From the NCBI RefSeq assembly GCF_012849555.1, contig NZ_CP051685.1:1612001-1676000 (forward strand): DNA of 64,000 nucleotides. The letters run 5' to 3'. A program made the position numbers and the translations under genes. The notes under the pieces are model-generated. The model saw nothing but the letters and a program-made list of their open reading frames with translations, made no database searches and was not told where the DNA came from. This DNA comes from Massilia forsythiae. GTDB taxonomy: Bacteria > Pseudomonadota > Gammaproteobacteria > Burkholderiales > Burkholderiaceae_D. Shown here in pieces: positions 8,289-16,557 of this stretch (within the stretch, counting starts at the first letter, position 1; the number at the start of each line of letters is the position of its first letter).

Positions 8289-9728
8289 GTGGGGCTTTTT
8301 TCCTTCCTGAAAAAAAAGCAGAATCCGTCCGTGCAGGCGGCGGCACACGCACGCCCGGCCGATGCCGGCGCACGCCCGGCCCTGCCCGGTAATCCGGTCA
8401 CCCGTATGCCGCTCGACACCGAAGCCGAGCGCGAACGCCAGCGCGAGATCGCACGCGCCACTGCCGCCAAGATCGACGCGATCGAGCTGGAGATGACATC
8501 CGACATCTTCGACGACGAGCCGTGGACGTTGCCGCGCCGTGCCCCGGCGGCGGTACCGGCTGCGGCGGCAGACGCGCCCGTGTCGGTCATTCCGGACGGC
8601 GCCGCCGGCCCCGACACCGATGCCCTGTTCGGCGCCGCAGGCATGCCGGACAGCGTCGTCCAGCCGTCGAGCGCGCCGGCGGTCGAGGAAGCTGCGATCC
8701 TGTATGCCAACGGCCAGGCCGATGCCGCCGAGCACTCCCTGCGTGCCATCCTGTCAGGTACGAGGCATGACCGCCTGCCCTGGTGGATGCTGTTCGACCT
8801 GTACCAGGCCGGCGCCCGTGAAGAAGCGTTCGAGAGCATCGCGATCGACTACGCCAGCCGTTTCGAGACTTCGCCGCCGACTTACCAGCCGCCGTTCATG
8901 GCGAACACGGCGGCCAGTGCCGGGACGCTTGGCAATGCCGGCGCCCGCAGCGGCTTTTCCGGCGTCGCCCCGACCGCCAGCCTGGGCGGCCGGCTCGATG
9001 CCGGCATCGGCGCGCAACTGGCGCGCGTGCTGGCCCCCTCTTCCGCGGCCGTGGTGCGCTTCGAATTCGGCGCCATCGCCTCGGCCACCCCCGAAGGCTG
9101 CGCGCTGCTGCTCGATGCTCTGCAGACCCTGCGCCGCGCCGGGCGCGAGCTGGTGCCGGCCGGCGCCGAACACCTGGCCGGTGTTTTGCGCCCGATGCTG
9201 GCGATCGGCGAGCGCGGCGCCGGCCAGGCGCCCTGGCTGCTGCTGCTCGAACTACTGCTCCTGATGAACCGCGAAAAGGATTTCGAAGAGACGGCGATGG
9301 ATTACTGCGTCACCTTCGAAGTCTCGCCGCCCTCGTTCGAAGCGCCGCTGCGCAGCGCGCCCAGGGTCGGCGCCGCGCCGTTGCCGCCGGCTGCCGGCGA
9401 CCGCTTCATGTTGCCCGGCATCGTCGAAGGCGACAGTACGGCGCTGCTGGACGCGATCGATGCCTATGCCGGCGTACCGGACGAGGAGGCCGCCATCGCG
9501 GATGCCGCCGACATGCCGGCACCGCCGCCGCGCCCGCCGCTTGTACTGGACTGTTCCCGCCTCGCGCGTATCGATTACCACGCCGCCGGCGCCCTGCTGG
9601 CACGGCTGCGCCGCCATGCCGGCGGCGGCCGCGCAGTCGAACTGCGCGACGTGAATCACCTGGTGGCGGCGTTGCTGCGGCTGCTGGGCAGCGGTGCGCA
9701 AGTGCGCTTGTATGCGCACCGCTATTGA
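8289..9728 (+). CDS. STAS-domain protein of unknown function
   Basis: A 479-residue acidic, Ala/Pro-rich cytosolic protein. The first 130 residues are low in complexity after a basic start (GLFSFLKKK). Two repeats with LPWWMLFDLYQAGAREEAFES and PWLLLLELLLLMNREKDFEE share a helical motif ending in F-E-x-SPP. The C-terminal 65 residues (PLVLDCSRLARIDYHAAGALLA…) have the STAS pattern of anti-sigma-factor antagonists, but the usual phospho-acceptor D-S pair is replaced by D-Y. The GTG start at 8289 has AGGAG 5 bases before it. It is often found before hslV in related genomes; its role is unknown. Confidence 0.8.
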   Translation: MGLFSFLKKKQNPSVQAAAHARPADAGARPALPGNPVTRMPLDTEAERERQREIARATAAKIDAIELEMTSDIFDDEPWTLPRRAPAAVPAAAADAPVSVIPDGAAGPDTDALFGAAGMPDSVVQPSSAPAVEEAAILYANGQADAAEHSLRAILSGTRHDRLPWWMLFDLYQAGAREEAFESIAIDYASRFETSPPTYQPPFMANTAASAGTLGNAGARSGFSGVAPTASLGGRLDAGIGAQLARVLAPSSAAVVRFEFGAIASATPEGCALLLDALQTLRRAGRELVPAGAEHLAGVLRPMLAIGERGAGQAPWLLLLELLLLMNREKDFEETAMDYCVTFEVSPPSFEAPLRSAPRVGAAPLPPAAGDRFMLPGIVEGDSTALLDAIDAYAGVPDEEAAIADAADMPAPPPRPPLVLDCSRLARIDYHAAGALLARLRRHAGGGRAVELRDVNHLVAALLRLLGSGAQVRLYAHRY

Positions 9729-9902
9729 GCGCCTGTCATGGCAGACCGGATGAACAAAGGCGGCTGTGCCGGGACCGGCGCCGGCGCGGCTATCCATGTG
9801 CCCGATATTACCGCATGGAGCGAGCCGGGCTGAACGCCCGGCGAACAAGCCGCCGCGCCGGTCACGTCCGCCCTGCCCGTTCCAGTCGCTCATCCTTATC
9901 GT

Positions 9903-9930
9903 CTTGCAATTTGTTGTGCGATCCCCACTT
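9903..9930 (+). promoter_or_regulatory. Sigma-32 (RpoH) heat-shock promoter of hslVU
   Basis: CTTGCAA, a 13-base spacer, then CCCCACTT. The RpoH consensus is CTTGAAA, 11–16 bases, CCCCATNT, so both boxes match closely. It ends 29 bp before the hslV start, as expected for a heat-shock operon. Confidence 0.82.
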
Positions 9931-9959
9931 GCGGAGAGCAGATCAATCACGAGGCAAAT

Positions 9960-10496
9960 ATGGAACAATTTCACGGCACGACGATCCTGAGCGTCCGGCG
10001 CGGCAACCAGGTTGCGCTGGGTGGCGATGGACAAGTCACCCTGGGCAACGTCGTCATGAAGGGCTCGGCGCGCAAGGTGCGCAAGCTCTACCAGAACAAG
10101 GTGTTATGCGGCTTTGCCGGCGGCACCGCCGACGCGTTCACCCTGCTCGACCGCTTCGAGGCGAAGCTGGAAAAGCACCAGGGCAATCTGCTGCGCGCCT
10201 CGGTCGAACTGGCCAAGGATTGGCGCACCGACCGCGTGCTGCGCCGCCTGGAAGCGATGCTGCTGGTGGCCGACCGCGAAAAGACCCTGATCATCACCGG
10301 CAACGGCGACGTGCTTGAACCCGAAGACGGCGTCGGTGCCATCGGTTCGGGCGGCATCTATGCCCAATCGGCCGCCAAGGCGCTGCAGGAAAACACGGAA
10401 CTGCCCCCGGCGGACGTGGTCAAGAAGGCGCTGACCATCGCCGGCGAGCTGTGCATCTACACCAACATGTCCCACATCATCGAAACCCTGGAGTAA
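9960..10496 (+). CDS. hslV: ATP-dependent protease subunit HslV (ClpQ)
   Basis: Proteolytic subunit of the HslUV protease, which forms a double hexamer and degrades misfolded and regulatory proteins under heat stress. At 178 aa it has normal length. The N-terminal nucleophile threonine follows the cleaved leader ([11 protein letters not shown]), and the core GDGQVTLGN and [12 protein letters not shown] are intact. A GAGG ribosome-binding site precedes ATG 9960. It is 5 bp from hslU and behind a sigma-32-like promoter. Confidence 0.97.
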   Translation: MEQFHGTTILSVRRGNQVALGGDGQVTLGNVVMKGSARKVRKLYQNKVLCGFAGGTADAFTLLDRFEAKLEKHQGNLLRASVELAKDWRTDRVLRRLEAMLLVADREKTLIITGNGDVLEPEDGVGAIGSGGIYAQSAAKALQENTELPPADVVKKALTIAGELCIYTNMSHIIETLE

Positions 10497-10501
10497 GCGG
10501 C

Positions 10502-11866
10502 GTGAGCAAGAACATGAACAGCATGACCCCTTCGGAAATCGTTTCCGAACTGGACAAGCACGTGGTCGGCCAGGGCAAGGCCAAGCGCGCGGTATCGATC
10601 GCGCTGCGCAACCGCTGGCGCCGCCAGCAGGTGGACGAGCCGCTGCGCCACGAGATCACGCCGAAGAACATCCTTATGATCGGTCCGACCGGCGTCGGCA
10701 AGACCGAGATCGCGCGCCGCCTGGCCAAGCTGGCCGACGCGCCCTTCATCAAAGTCGAGGCGACCAAGTTCACCGAGGTCGGCTATGTCGGCCGCGATGT
10801 CGACACCATCATCCGCGACCTGATCGACATCGGCGTCAAGCAGACCCGCGCCAGCGAAATGAAGAAGATGCGCCAGCGCGCCGAAGACGCCGCCGAGGAC
10901 CGCGTGATCGACATCCTGGTGCCGCCGGCGCGCGATTTCGGCTTCAACGTCAGCGCCCCGGCCGGCGATGCCAAGGAAGGCAGCGGCGGCGACACCACGC
11001 GCCAGACCTTCCGCAAGCGCCTGCGCGAAGGCGCCCTCGACGACAAGGAAATCGAGATCGAGGTGGCGGAATCGGCGCCGCAGATGGAAATCATGGCGCC
11101 GCCGGGCATGGAAGAGATGACGGAGCAGATCAAGTCGATGTTCTCCGGCGTCGGCGGCGCACGCAAGAAGGCGCGCAAGATGAAGATCAAGGACGCCCTG
11201 AAGATCCTGGTCGACGAGGAAGCCGCCAAGCTGGTCAACGAAGACGAGATGAAGCAGAAGGCGATTGCCAACGTCGAGCAGAACGGCATCGTCTTCCTCG
11301 ACGAAGTCGACAAGATCGCGTCGCGCTCGGAACACGGCGGCGCCGACGTCTCGCGCGCCGGGGTGCAGCGCGACCTGCTGCCGCTGGTCGAGGGCACGAC
11401 GGTGAACACGAAATATGGCATGATCAAGACCGACCACATCCTGTTCATCGCCTCGGGCGCCTTCCACCTGTCCAAGCCGTCGGACCTGATTCCGGAACTA
11501 CAGGGCCGCTTCCCGATCCGGGTCGAGCTGGAATCGCTGTCGATCGAGGATTTCAAGAGCATCCTGACTTCCACCGACGCCAGCCTGACCAAGCAGTACG
11601 AAGCGCTGCTGGCGACCGAGGGCGTGACGCTGTCGTTCGTGGAAGAAGGCATCCATCGCCTGGCCGAGATCGCCTACTCCGTCAACGAACGCACCGAGAA
11701 TATCGGCGCGCGCCGCCTGTACACGGTGATGGAAAAGCTGCTGGAAGAAATCTCGTACTCGGCCAGCGACAAGTCGGGCAATACCCTGGTGATCGACAGC
11801 GCCTACGTCAACGAACGGCTCGACAAGCTGGCGGAGAACGAGGATCTGTCGCGCTATGTCCTGTAA
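10502..11866 (+). CDS. hslU: HslU ATPase subunit of the HslUV protease
   Basis: An AAA+ unfoldase (about 454 aa) that feeds substrates to HslV. Walker A is GPTGVGKTE, Walker B is [10 protein letters not shown], the pore motif lies in VGYVGRDVD, and the sensor region is [11 protein letters not shown] near the C-terminus. GTG 10502 is preceded at good distance by GGAG within the end of hslV; ATG 10514 ([10 protein letters not shown]) is the alternative and aligns with the E. coli start. Confidence 0.97.
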   Translation: MSKNMNSMTPSEIVSELDKHVVGQGKAKRAVSIALRNRWRRQQVDEPLRHEITPKNILMIGPTGVGKTEIARRLAKLADAPFIKVEATKFTEVGYVGRDVDTIIRDLIDIGVKQTRASEMKKMRQRAEDAAEDRVIDILVPPARDFGFNVSAPAGDAKEGSGGDTTRQTFRKRLREGALDDKEIEIEVAESAPQMEIMAPPGMEEMTEQIKSMFSGVGGARKKARKMKIKDALKILVDEEAAKLVNEDEMKQKAIANVEQNGIVFLDEVDKIASRSEHGGADVSRAGVQRDLLPLVEGTTVNTKYGMIKTDHILFIASGAFHLSKPSDLIPELQGRFPIRVELESLSIEDFKSILTSTDASLTKQYEALLATEGVTLSFVEEGIHRLAEIAYSVNERTENIGARRLYTVMEKLLEEISYSASDKSGNTLVIDSAYVNERLDKLAENEDLSRYVL

Positions 11867-11898
11867 GCGTCACGTGTTGTAACGGAAAGGAAGCGGCA

Positions 11899-12096
11899 AT
11901 GGCAAACAAGGCGCTGGCGACCCGCCAGAAAATGCGGCTGCGCGTGGAGCCGGCGCCGCCCCTGAAACCGCGCAACCCGTTCGCGGGCTTCGCCAAGCAG
12001 CGTGTGGCCGGGGCGCACGCGAAACCCGAGGCCAGCGAACGGCTGGCGGCCAAGCGGGCCTTGAAAAAGGCCGGGCTGGCGCCGGAAGACGACTGA
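11899..12096 (+). CDS. Small basic hypothetical protein
   Basis: A 65-residue protein rich in Lys, Arg, Ala and Pro, with no membrane segment and no recognised domain. GGAAAGGAAG stands 8 bases before the ATG, a good ribosome-binding site, and codon bias matches the neighbours. It follows hslU by 32 bp and may be the third gene of the heat-shock operon. The function is unknown. Confidence 0.6.
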   Translation: MANKALATRQKMRLRVEPAPPLKPRNPFAGFAKQRVAGAHAKPEASERLAAKRALKKAGLAPEDD

Positions 12097-12280
12097 ACGC
12101 CTGCCGGCGCCCGTGCACGCCGTCCGCGTGTGCGGCGGCGTGCCACCGCCGGCCGCACCGGTCTCCGCCCCGCCACACCGGCGGCGGCATCATCAAGCCA
12201 GGATCAAGGCATGCCGCATGCCTTGAACACGCTTCCACTCTTCTGTACATTCGTTATCTCCAGTAACGAACCCATACGCC

Positions 12281-13114
12281 ATGAGCTCTCCAGACATGCT
12301 GCTGGACATCCTACGCGCCGAACTGCGCGCCACCGGCATCACCTATAAAATGCTGGCCGAGCGCATCGCGATGAGCGAGTCGAGCATCAAGCGCATGTTC
12401 GGCCAGAAGGACATGACCCTGTCGCGCCTGGCGCAGATCTGCCAGGCGGCCGGCATCGCCCTGGAAGACGTGCTGCGCCGCGCCGCCGATGCGCGTCCCC
12501 GGGCCGCTACCCTCACCCTGCTCCAGGAAAACGCGCTGGTCGCCAATCCGCGCCTGCTGCTGATGGCGATCTGCTGCCTCGGCCACTGGACGCTGGAACA
12601 AGTACTGGAAACCTATCGTTTGACGCAGGCCGAATGCATCGGCCTGCTGGTGGAACTCGACCGGCTCGGCGTGATCGAACTGAAACCGCTGAACCGCTAC
12701 ACGCTGCGTGTCTCGAACGCCTTCCGCTGGCTGCCGGACGGCCCCGTACAGCGCTTTTTCGGACAGCATGTCATCGGCGATTATTTCAACGGACGCTTCG
12801 ACGGCGCCGGCGAAACCCTGATGTGCCTGCCGGCACGCCTGTCGCTGGCCAGCGCTGCCGAAGTGGCCGAACGCATCCACCAGTTGGCGGCCGACCTGGC
12901 GAGATTGCACCGCAACGACCGCCGCCTGGCGCCGCAGGAGCGCGACGGTTTTACCTTGCTGGTCGGTTTTCGTTCATGGGAGCTGGCGGCGTTCACCGCG
13001 CTGCGGCGCCAGCCTGAGGCCGCAAGCGCGGCAGCGGCGCCGCTGAACGGCTCGCCAAGCAGCGAAACGGCGAGCAGCGGAACGACGACTATCGGGCCTG
13101 CGGTCAGCGGATAA
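12281..13114 (+). CDS. Helix-turn-helix (XRE/Cro type) transcriptional regulator
   Basis: A 277-aa protein. Residues 10–65 form a Cro/C1-type HTH (ITYKMLAERIAMSESSIKRMF…LSRLAQICQAAGI). The long C-terminal domain contains the pattern LGHWTLEQVLETYRLTQAECIGLLVELDRLGVIELKPLNRY, which looks like a second winged-helix-like segment of unknown ligand. Pro/Ser-rich tail. Its targets are unknown. It is alone, converging with the T2SS operon end. Confidence 0.8.
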   Translation: MSSPDMLLDILRAELRATGITYKMLAERIAMSESSIKRMFGQKDMTLSRLAQICQAAGIALEDVLRRAADARPRAATLTLLQENALVANPRLLLMAICCLGHWTLEQVLETYRLTQAECIGLLVELDRLGVIELKPLNRYTLRVSNAFRWLPDGPVQRFFGQHVIGDYFNGRFDGAGETLMCLPARLSLASAAEVAERIHQLAADLARLHRNDRRLAPQERDGFTLLVGFRSWELAAFTALRRQPEAASAAAAPLNGSPSSETASSGTTTIGPAVSG

Positions 13115-13149
13115 ACCGCTACCGGGCGATTACTGGGGGCTACTGGGGG

Positions 13150-13893
13150 CTACTGGGTCGGCGGCACCTGGCTGACCGGACTGTTGCCCGAGCGGCTCGG
13201 CGGCGCCATCTGCACCGGCGCGCCTTGCTGGTTGTTGCCACCCTGCGCCGGCGCCTGCCCTGAAGGACCGATCTGGCCGCTGCCCGGCAATTGCTGCGAC
13301 ACCGCACCCGGCGACAGCGGCGGCTGCGGTTGCCCGCCGCCGACATTGGCCGGCGCGGCGTCCGCCGGCACCGGCGCGCCCAATGCCGGACTGGCTTCGG
13401 TACCGGCGGGGGTCACCGGCGTGACCGACGGCGCCTGCATCGCCATGCCCGGATTGGGTACCGCGGCGCCGGGTGCGCCGCCCATCGGCGCCGCCGCCTT
13501 GGCGTCCGGCGCCAGGTCGACCCGCTTGACGATGCCGTTATCCGACAGCATCACGTAGCGCGGATGGACTTCCTTCAAGGTGATCCCGGGCGACAGTTCG
13601 CGCCCCAGGCGCAAGGCCTTCGGCGGCGCATTGTCGGCCACCAGGATCGCCACGCTGTCGCGGCCGGCCGAAACCACGCCGGTGAGCTGGTAATTGGTTG
13701 CGCTGGCCACCGCGATCTGGCCGCCGAACAGGGTAGCGGCGGCATCCATCGGCGGGTCCGGCATGGCCGCCAGCGGCACCGCGGCGATCGGGCGCTGCGG
13801 CGGCTGGACCAATTGCATGATCCAGTAGGCGAGCGAGGCCGCCAGCACGAGCATGGCGAGCAAGCTCATAAGTAAAGGCAAACGCTTGTTCAT
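13150..13893 (-). CDS. gspC: Type II secretion system protein C (inner-membrane clamp)
   Basis: A 247-aa bitopic inner-membrane protein linking the inner-membrane platform to the secretin GspD. One N-terminal membrane helix (LLAMLVLAASLAYWIMQLV) is followed by the homology region (LFGG … LTGVVSAGRDSVAILVADN … YVMLSDNGIVKRVDL). The C-terminal 110 residues are Pro/Gly/Gln-rich without a PDZ domain, so it is the short form. It stands last in the operon, 9 bp after gspF, whereas many gsp operons begin with gspC. Confidence 0.85.
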   Translation of the reverse strand: MNKRLPLLMSLLAMLVLAASLAYWIMQLVQPPQRPIAAVPLAAMPDPPMDAAATLFGGQIAVASATNYQLTGVVSAGRDSVAILVADNAPPKALRLGRELSPGITLKEVHPRYVMLSDNGIVKRVDLAPDAKAAAPMGGAPGAAVPNPGMAMQAPSVTPVTPAGTEASPALGAPVPADAAPANVGGGQPQPPLSPGAVSQQLPGSGQIGPSGQAPAQGGNNQQGAPVQMAPPSRSGNSPVSQVPPTQ

Positions 13894-13902
13894 GGGTGTC
13901 CT

Positions 13903-15123
13903 TCAGCGCACCAGCTGGTTGATTTCAATGATCGGCATCAGCACCGCCAGCACGATCAGCAGCACGACCAGGCCCATGGCCAGGATCAGCACCGGCTCCA
14001 GCAGGCCGGCGATGGTCAGCGTGCGCCGCTCCAGGTCGGCCTGCTGCGAACTGGCGGCGCGTTCCAGCATCGCCGGCAATTCGCCGGTGATTTCGCCGGC
14101 GCGGATCATGTGCACCAGCATCGGCGGAAAATATTTTTGCGCCGACAAGGCGCGCGCCAGGCTGGCCCCTTCGCGCACGCTGCCGGTGGCCTGCTCCACC
14201 AGTTCCTTCATGGCCACGTTGGACAGCGTCTCGCGGCTGGTATCCAGCGCGCGCAGGATCGGCACCCCGGAGCCGGTGGTGATCGCCAGCGTGCTGGCGA
14301 AGCGCGCGGTGTTCAGGCTGCGCTCGAACTTGCCGTACACCGGCGCATTCAGCAGCCAGGCATGCCAGCGCCGTTTCAGTACCGGATTCTGCAGCGCGCG
14401 CCGCCACATGAACCAGGCCGCGATGACCGCCAATCCGACATAGATGCCGTAAGCGCGCGTAAAGTTCGAGACGCCCAGCATGATCACGGTCAGCACCGGC
14501 AATTTCTGCTTGGTGTTGGCAAATACCGAGACGATCTGCGGCACCACATAGGTCAGCAGGAAGATCACGATCGCGAACGCCACCACGGTCACGATCGCCG
14601 GATAAGTAAAGGCCAGGCGTACCCGCTGCACCAGTGCGTTGCGGCGCTCGATGTAGTCCGCCAGGCGCGACAGCACGCGCGCCAGCTGGCCGATCTGCTC
14701 GCCGGAAGTCACCAGCGCGCGGTAGATCTCGGCGAAGTCGCGCGGGTGACGCGACAGCGCACTCGAGAACGAGGCGCCGCCCATGACTTCCGAGCGAATC
14801 GAGGCGATCAAATCGCGCACGTAGGGGCGCTCGGCCTGCTCCAGCAAGGCGGTGAACGCCTGTTCCAGCGGCAGGCCCGCTTCCAGCAGGCTGGCCAGCT
14901 GGCGCGTGAACAGGGCCAGCTCGACCTGCGACAGGCGCTCGCCAAAGCTGCGCGCGCGTGCCGCGCCGCTGTCGTCGACCTGGGCCGCGATGGCTTCCAC
15001 GTTCAGCGGCGTCAAGCCCTGCAGGCGCAGGTCGGCGCGCGCCGCGCGCGGGCTGTCGGCGTTGAGCACGCCCTTGCGGGTCACGCCGCCGTTGTCGACG
15101 GCTTCGTAGCGAAAGGCCGGCAT
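13903..15123 (-). CDS. gspF: Type II secretion system inner-membrane platform protein GspF
   Basis: A 406-aa polytopic protein at the centre of the assembly platform, working with GspE to drive pseudopilus growth. It has two GspF domains: residues about 70–195 (FTRQLASLLEAGLPLEQAF) and 270–395 (FASTLAITTGSGVPILRAL). Membrane segments are seen after each and at the C-terminus (VLILAMGLVVLLIVLAVL). Normal length. It follows gspE by 3 bp. Confidence 0.96.
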   Translation of the reverse strand: MPAFRYEAVDNGGVTRKGVLNADSPRAARADLRLQGLTPLNVEAIAAQVDDSGAARARSFGERLSQVELALFTRQLASLLEAGLPLEQAFTALLEQAERPYVRDLIASIRSEVMGGASFSSALSRHPRDFAEIYRALVTSGEQIGQLARVLSRLADYIERRNALVQRVRLAFTYPAIVTVVAFAIVIFLLTYVVPQIVSVFANTKQKLPVLTVIMLGVSNFTRAYGIYVGLAVIAAWFMWRRALQNPVLKRRWHAWLLNAPVYGKFERSLNTARFASTLAITTGSGVPILRALDTSRETLSNVAMKELVEQATGSVREGASLARALSAQKYFPPMLVHMIRAGEITGELPAMLERAASSQQADLERRTLTIAGLLEPVLILAMGLVVLLIVLAVLMPIIEINQLVR

Positions 15124-15126
15124 GCG

Positions 15127-16551
15127 TCAGTCCGCCTTGGTCACGCGGACCAGCTCGGCTTCAGTGGTGACGCCCTCACTGACCCAGCGCTCGCCGTCGT
15201 CGCGCATGGTATGCATGCCGGACGCCAGGGCGGCATCGCGGATCTCGGCTTCGGACACGCGGTTGTGGATCTGGGCGCGGATCTGCTCGTTGGTTTCCAG
15301 CAGCTCGTACACGCCCACGCGGCCCTGGTAGCCGGTGTGGCCGCAGCGCTCGCAGCCGACCGCGATCCAGTGGCCGCCTTCCTGCTTCTTGCAGTACGGG
15401 CACAGCTTGCGCACCAGGCGCTGCGCCATCACCCCCAGCAGCGAGGACGACAGCAGGAACGGCTCGATGCCCATGTCCAGCAGACGGGTCACGGCGGAAG
15501 CGGCGTCGTTGGTGTGCAGCGTGGCCAGCACCAGGTGGCCGGTCAGCGACGCCTGCACCGCGATCTGCGCCGTTTCCAGGTCGCGGATCTCGCCGATCAT
15601 GATCACGTCCGGGTCCTGGCGCAGGATCGCGCGCAGCGCCTTGGCGAAGGTCATGTCGATGCGCGCGTTCACCTGGGTCTGGCCGATGCCGCCCAGGTCG
15701 TACTCGATCGGGTCTTCCACCGTCATGATGTTGGTGGTCGAGGCATTCAGGCGCGACAGCGCCGCGTACAAGGTCGTGGTCTTGCCCGAACCGGTCGGGC
15801 CGGTCACCAGCACGATGCCGTGCGGCTGGTTGATCAATTTGTCGAAGCGCGGCAGCAGGCGCCCGCTCATGCCCAGGTGACCGAGGTCGAGCCGCCCCGC
15901 TTCCTTGTCCAGCAGGCGCAGCACGGCGCGCTCGCCGTGGCCGGTCGGCAGCGTCGAGACGCGCACGTCGACCGGCTTGCCGCCGATGCGCAGCGTGATG
16001 CGGCCGTCCTGCGGCAGGCGCTTCTCGGCAATGTCCAGCTGCGACATGATTTTTATACGCGAGATCAAGGAAGCGTGGATCGCTTTACGCGGGCGCACGA
16101 TGTCGCGCAGCGCGCCGTCGATGCGGAAACGCACCACCGAGGTCTGCTCGAACGGTTCGATGTGGATGTCGGACGCGCCTTCGCGCAGCGATTGCGTCAG
16201 CAGCGCGTTGATCATGCGGATCACCGGGGCGTCGTCGGACGATTCCAGCAAATCCTCGATCGCCGGCACGTCCTGCAGCAGCCGGGTCAGGTCGAGGTCG
16301 GCATCGAATTCATCCGCCACCTGCGAGGCGTCGCCGCCGCCGCCCTGGTAGGCGGAAGCGATCGCCGCTTCCAGTTCCGCGCGTTCCATGCGGCGCAGCG
16401 CGATGCGGCCGAAGCGGCGCGAGACTTCCGCGATCGCGGCCGGCTTCGTGGCATTCGAGACCAGCACTTCGACGGCTTGCGCCGGGTCGCCGTTGGAACG
16501 CGCCAGCACGCCGTAGTCGCGTGCGAATGCGTAGGGCAACAGGTTATTCAT
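15127..16551 (-). CDS. gspE: Type II secretion ATPase GspE
   Basis: A 474-aa cytoplasmic hexameric ATPase powering pseudopilus assembly. Walker A is [13 protein letters not shown], the Asp box is TVEDPIEY, Walker B lies in [12 protein letters not shown], and the His box in [14 protein letters not shown] tetracysteine zinc site is present near the C-terminus (CPYC … CERCGHTGY). The N-terminal N1E domain is short, so the protein is slightly shorter than the usual 500 aa. It starts 6 bp after gspD. Confidence 0.97.
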   Translation of the reverse strand: MNNLLPYAFARDYGVLARSNGDPAQAVEVLVSNATKPAAIAEVSRRFGRIALRRMERAELEAAIASAYQGGGGDASQVADEFDADLDLTRLLQDVPAIEDLLESSDDAPVIRMINALLTQSLREGASDIHIEPFEQTSVVRFRIDGALRDIVRPRKAIHASLISRIKIMSQLDIAEKRLPQDGRITLRIGGKPVDVRVSTLPTGHGERAVLRLLDKEAGRLDLGHLGMSGRLLPRFDKLINQPHGIVLVTGPTGSGKTTTLYAALSRLNASTTNIMTVEDPIEYDLGGIGQTQVNARIDMTFAKALRAILRQDPDVIMIGEIRDLETAQIAVQASLTGHLVLATLHTNDAASAVTRLLDMGIEPFLLSSSLLGVMAQRLVRKLCPYCKKQEGGHWIAVGCERCGHTGYQGRVGVYELLETNEQIRAQIHNRVSEAEIRDAALASGMHTMRDDGERWVSEGVTTEAELVRVTKAD

Positions 16552-16557
16552 GGTTCC

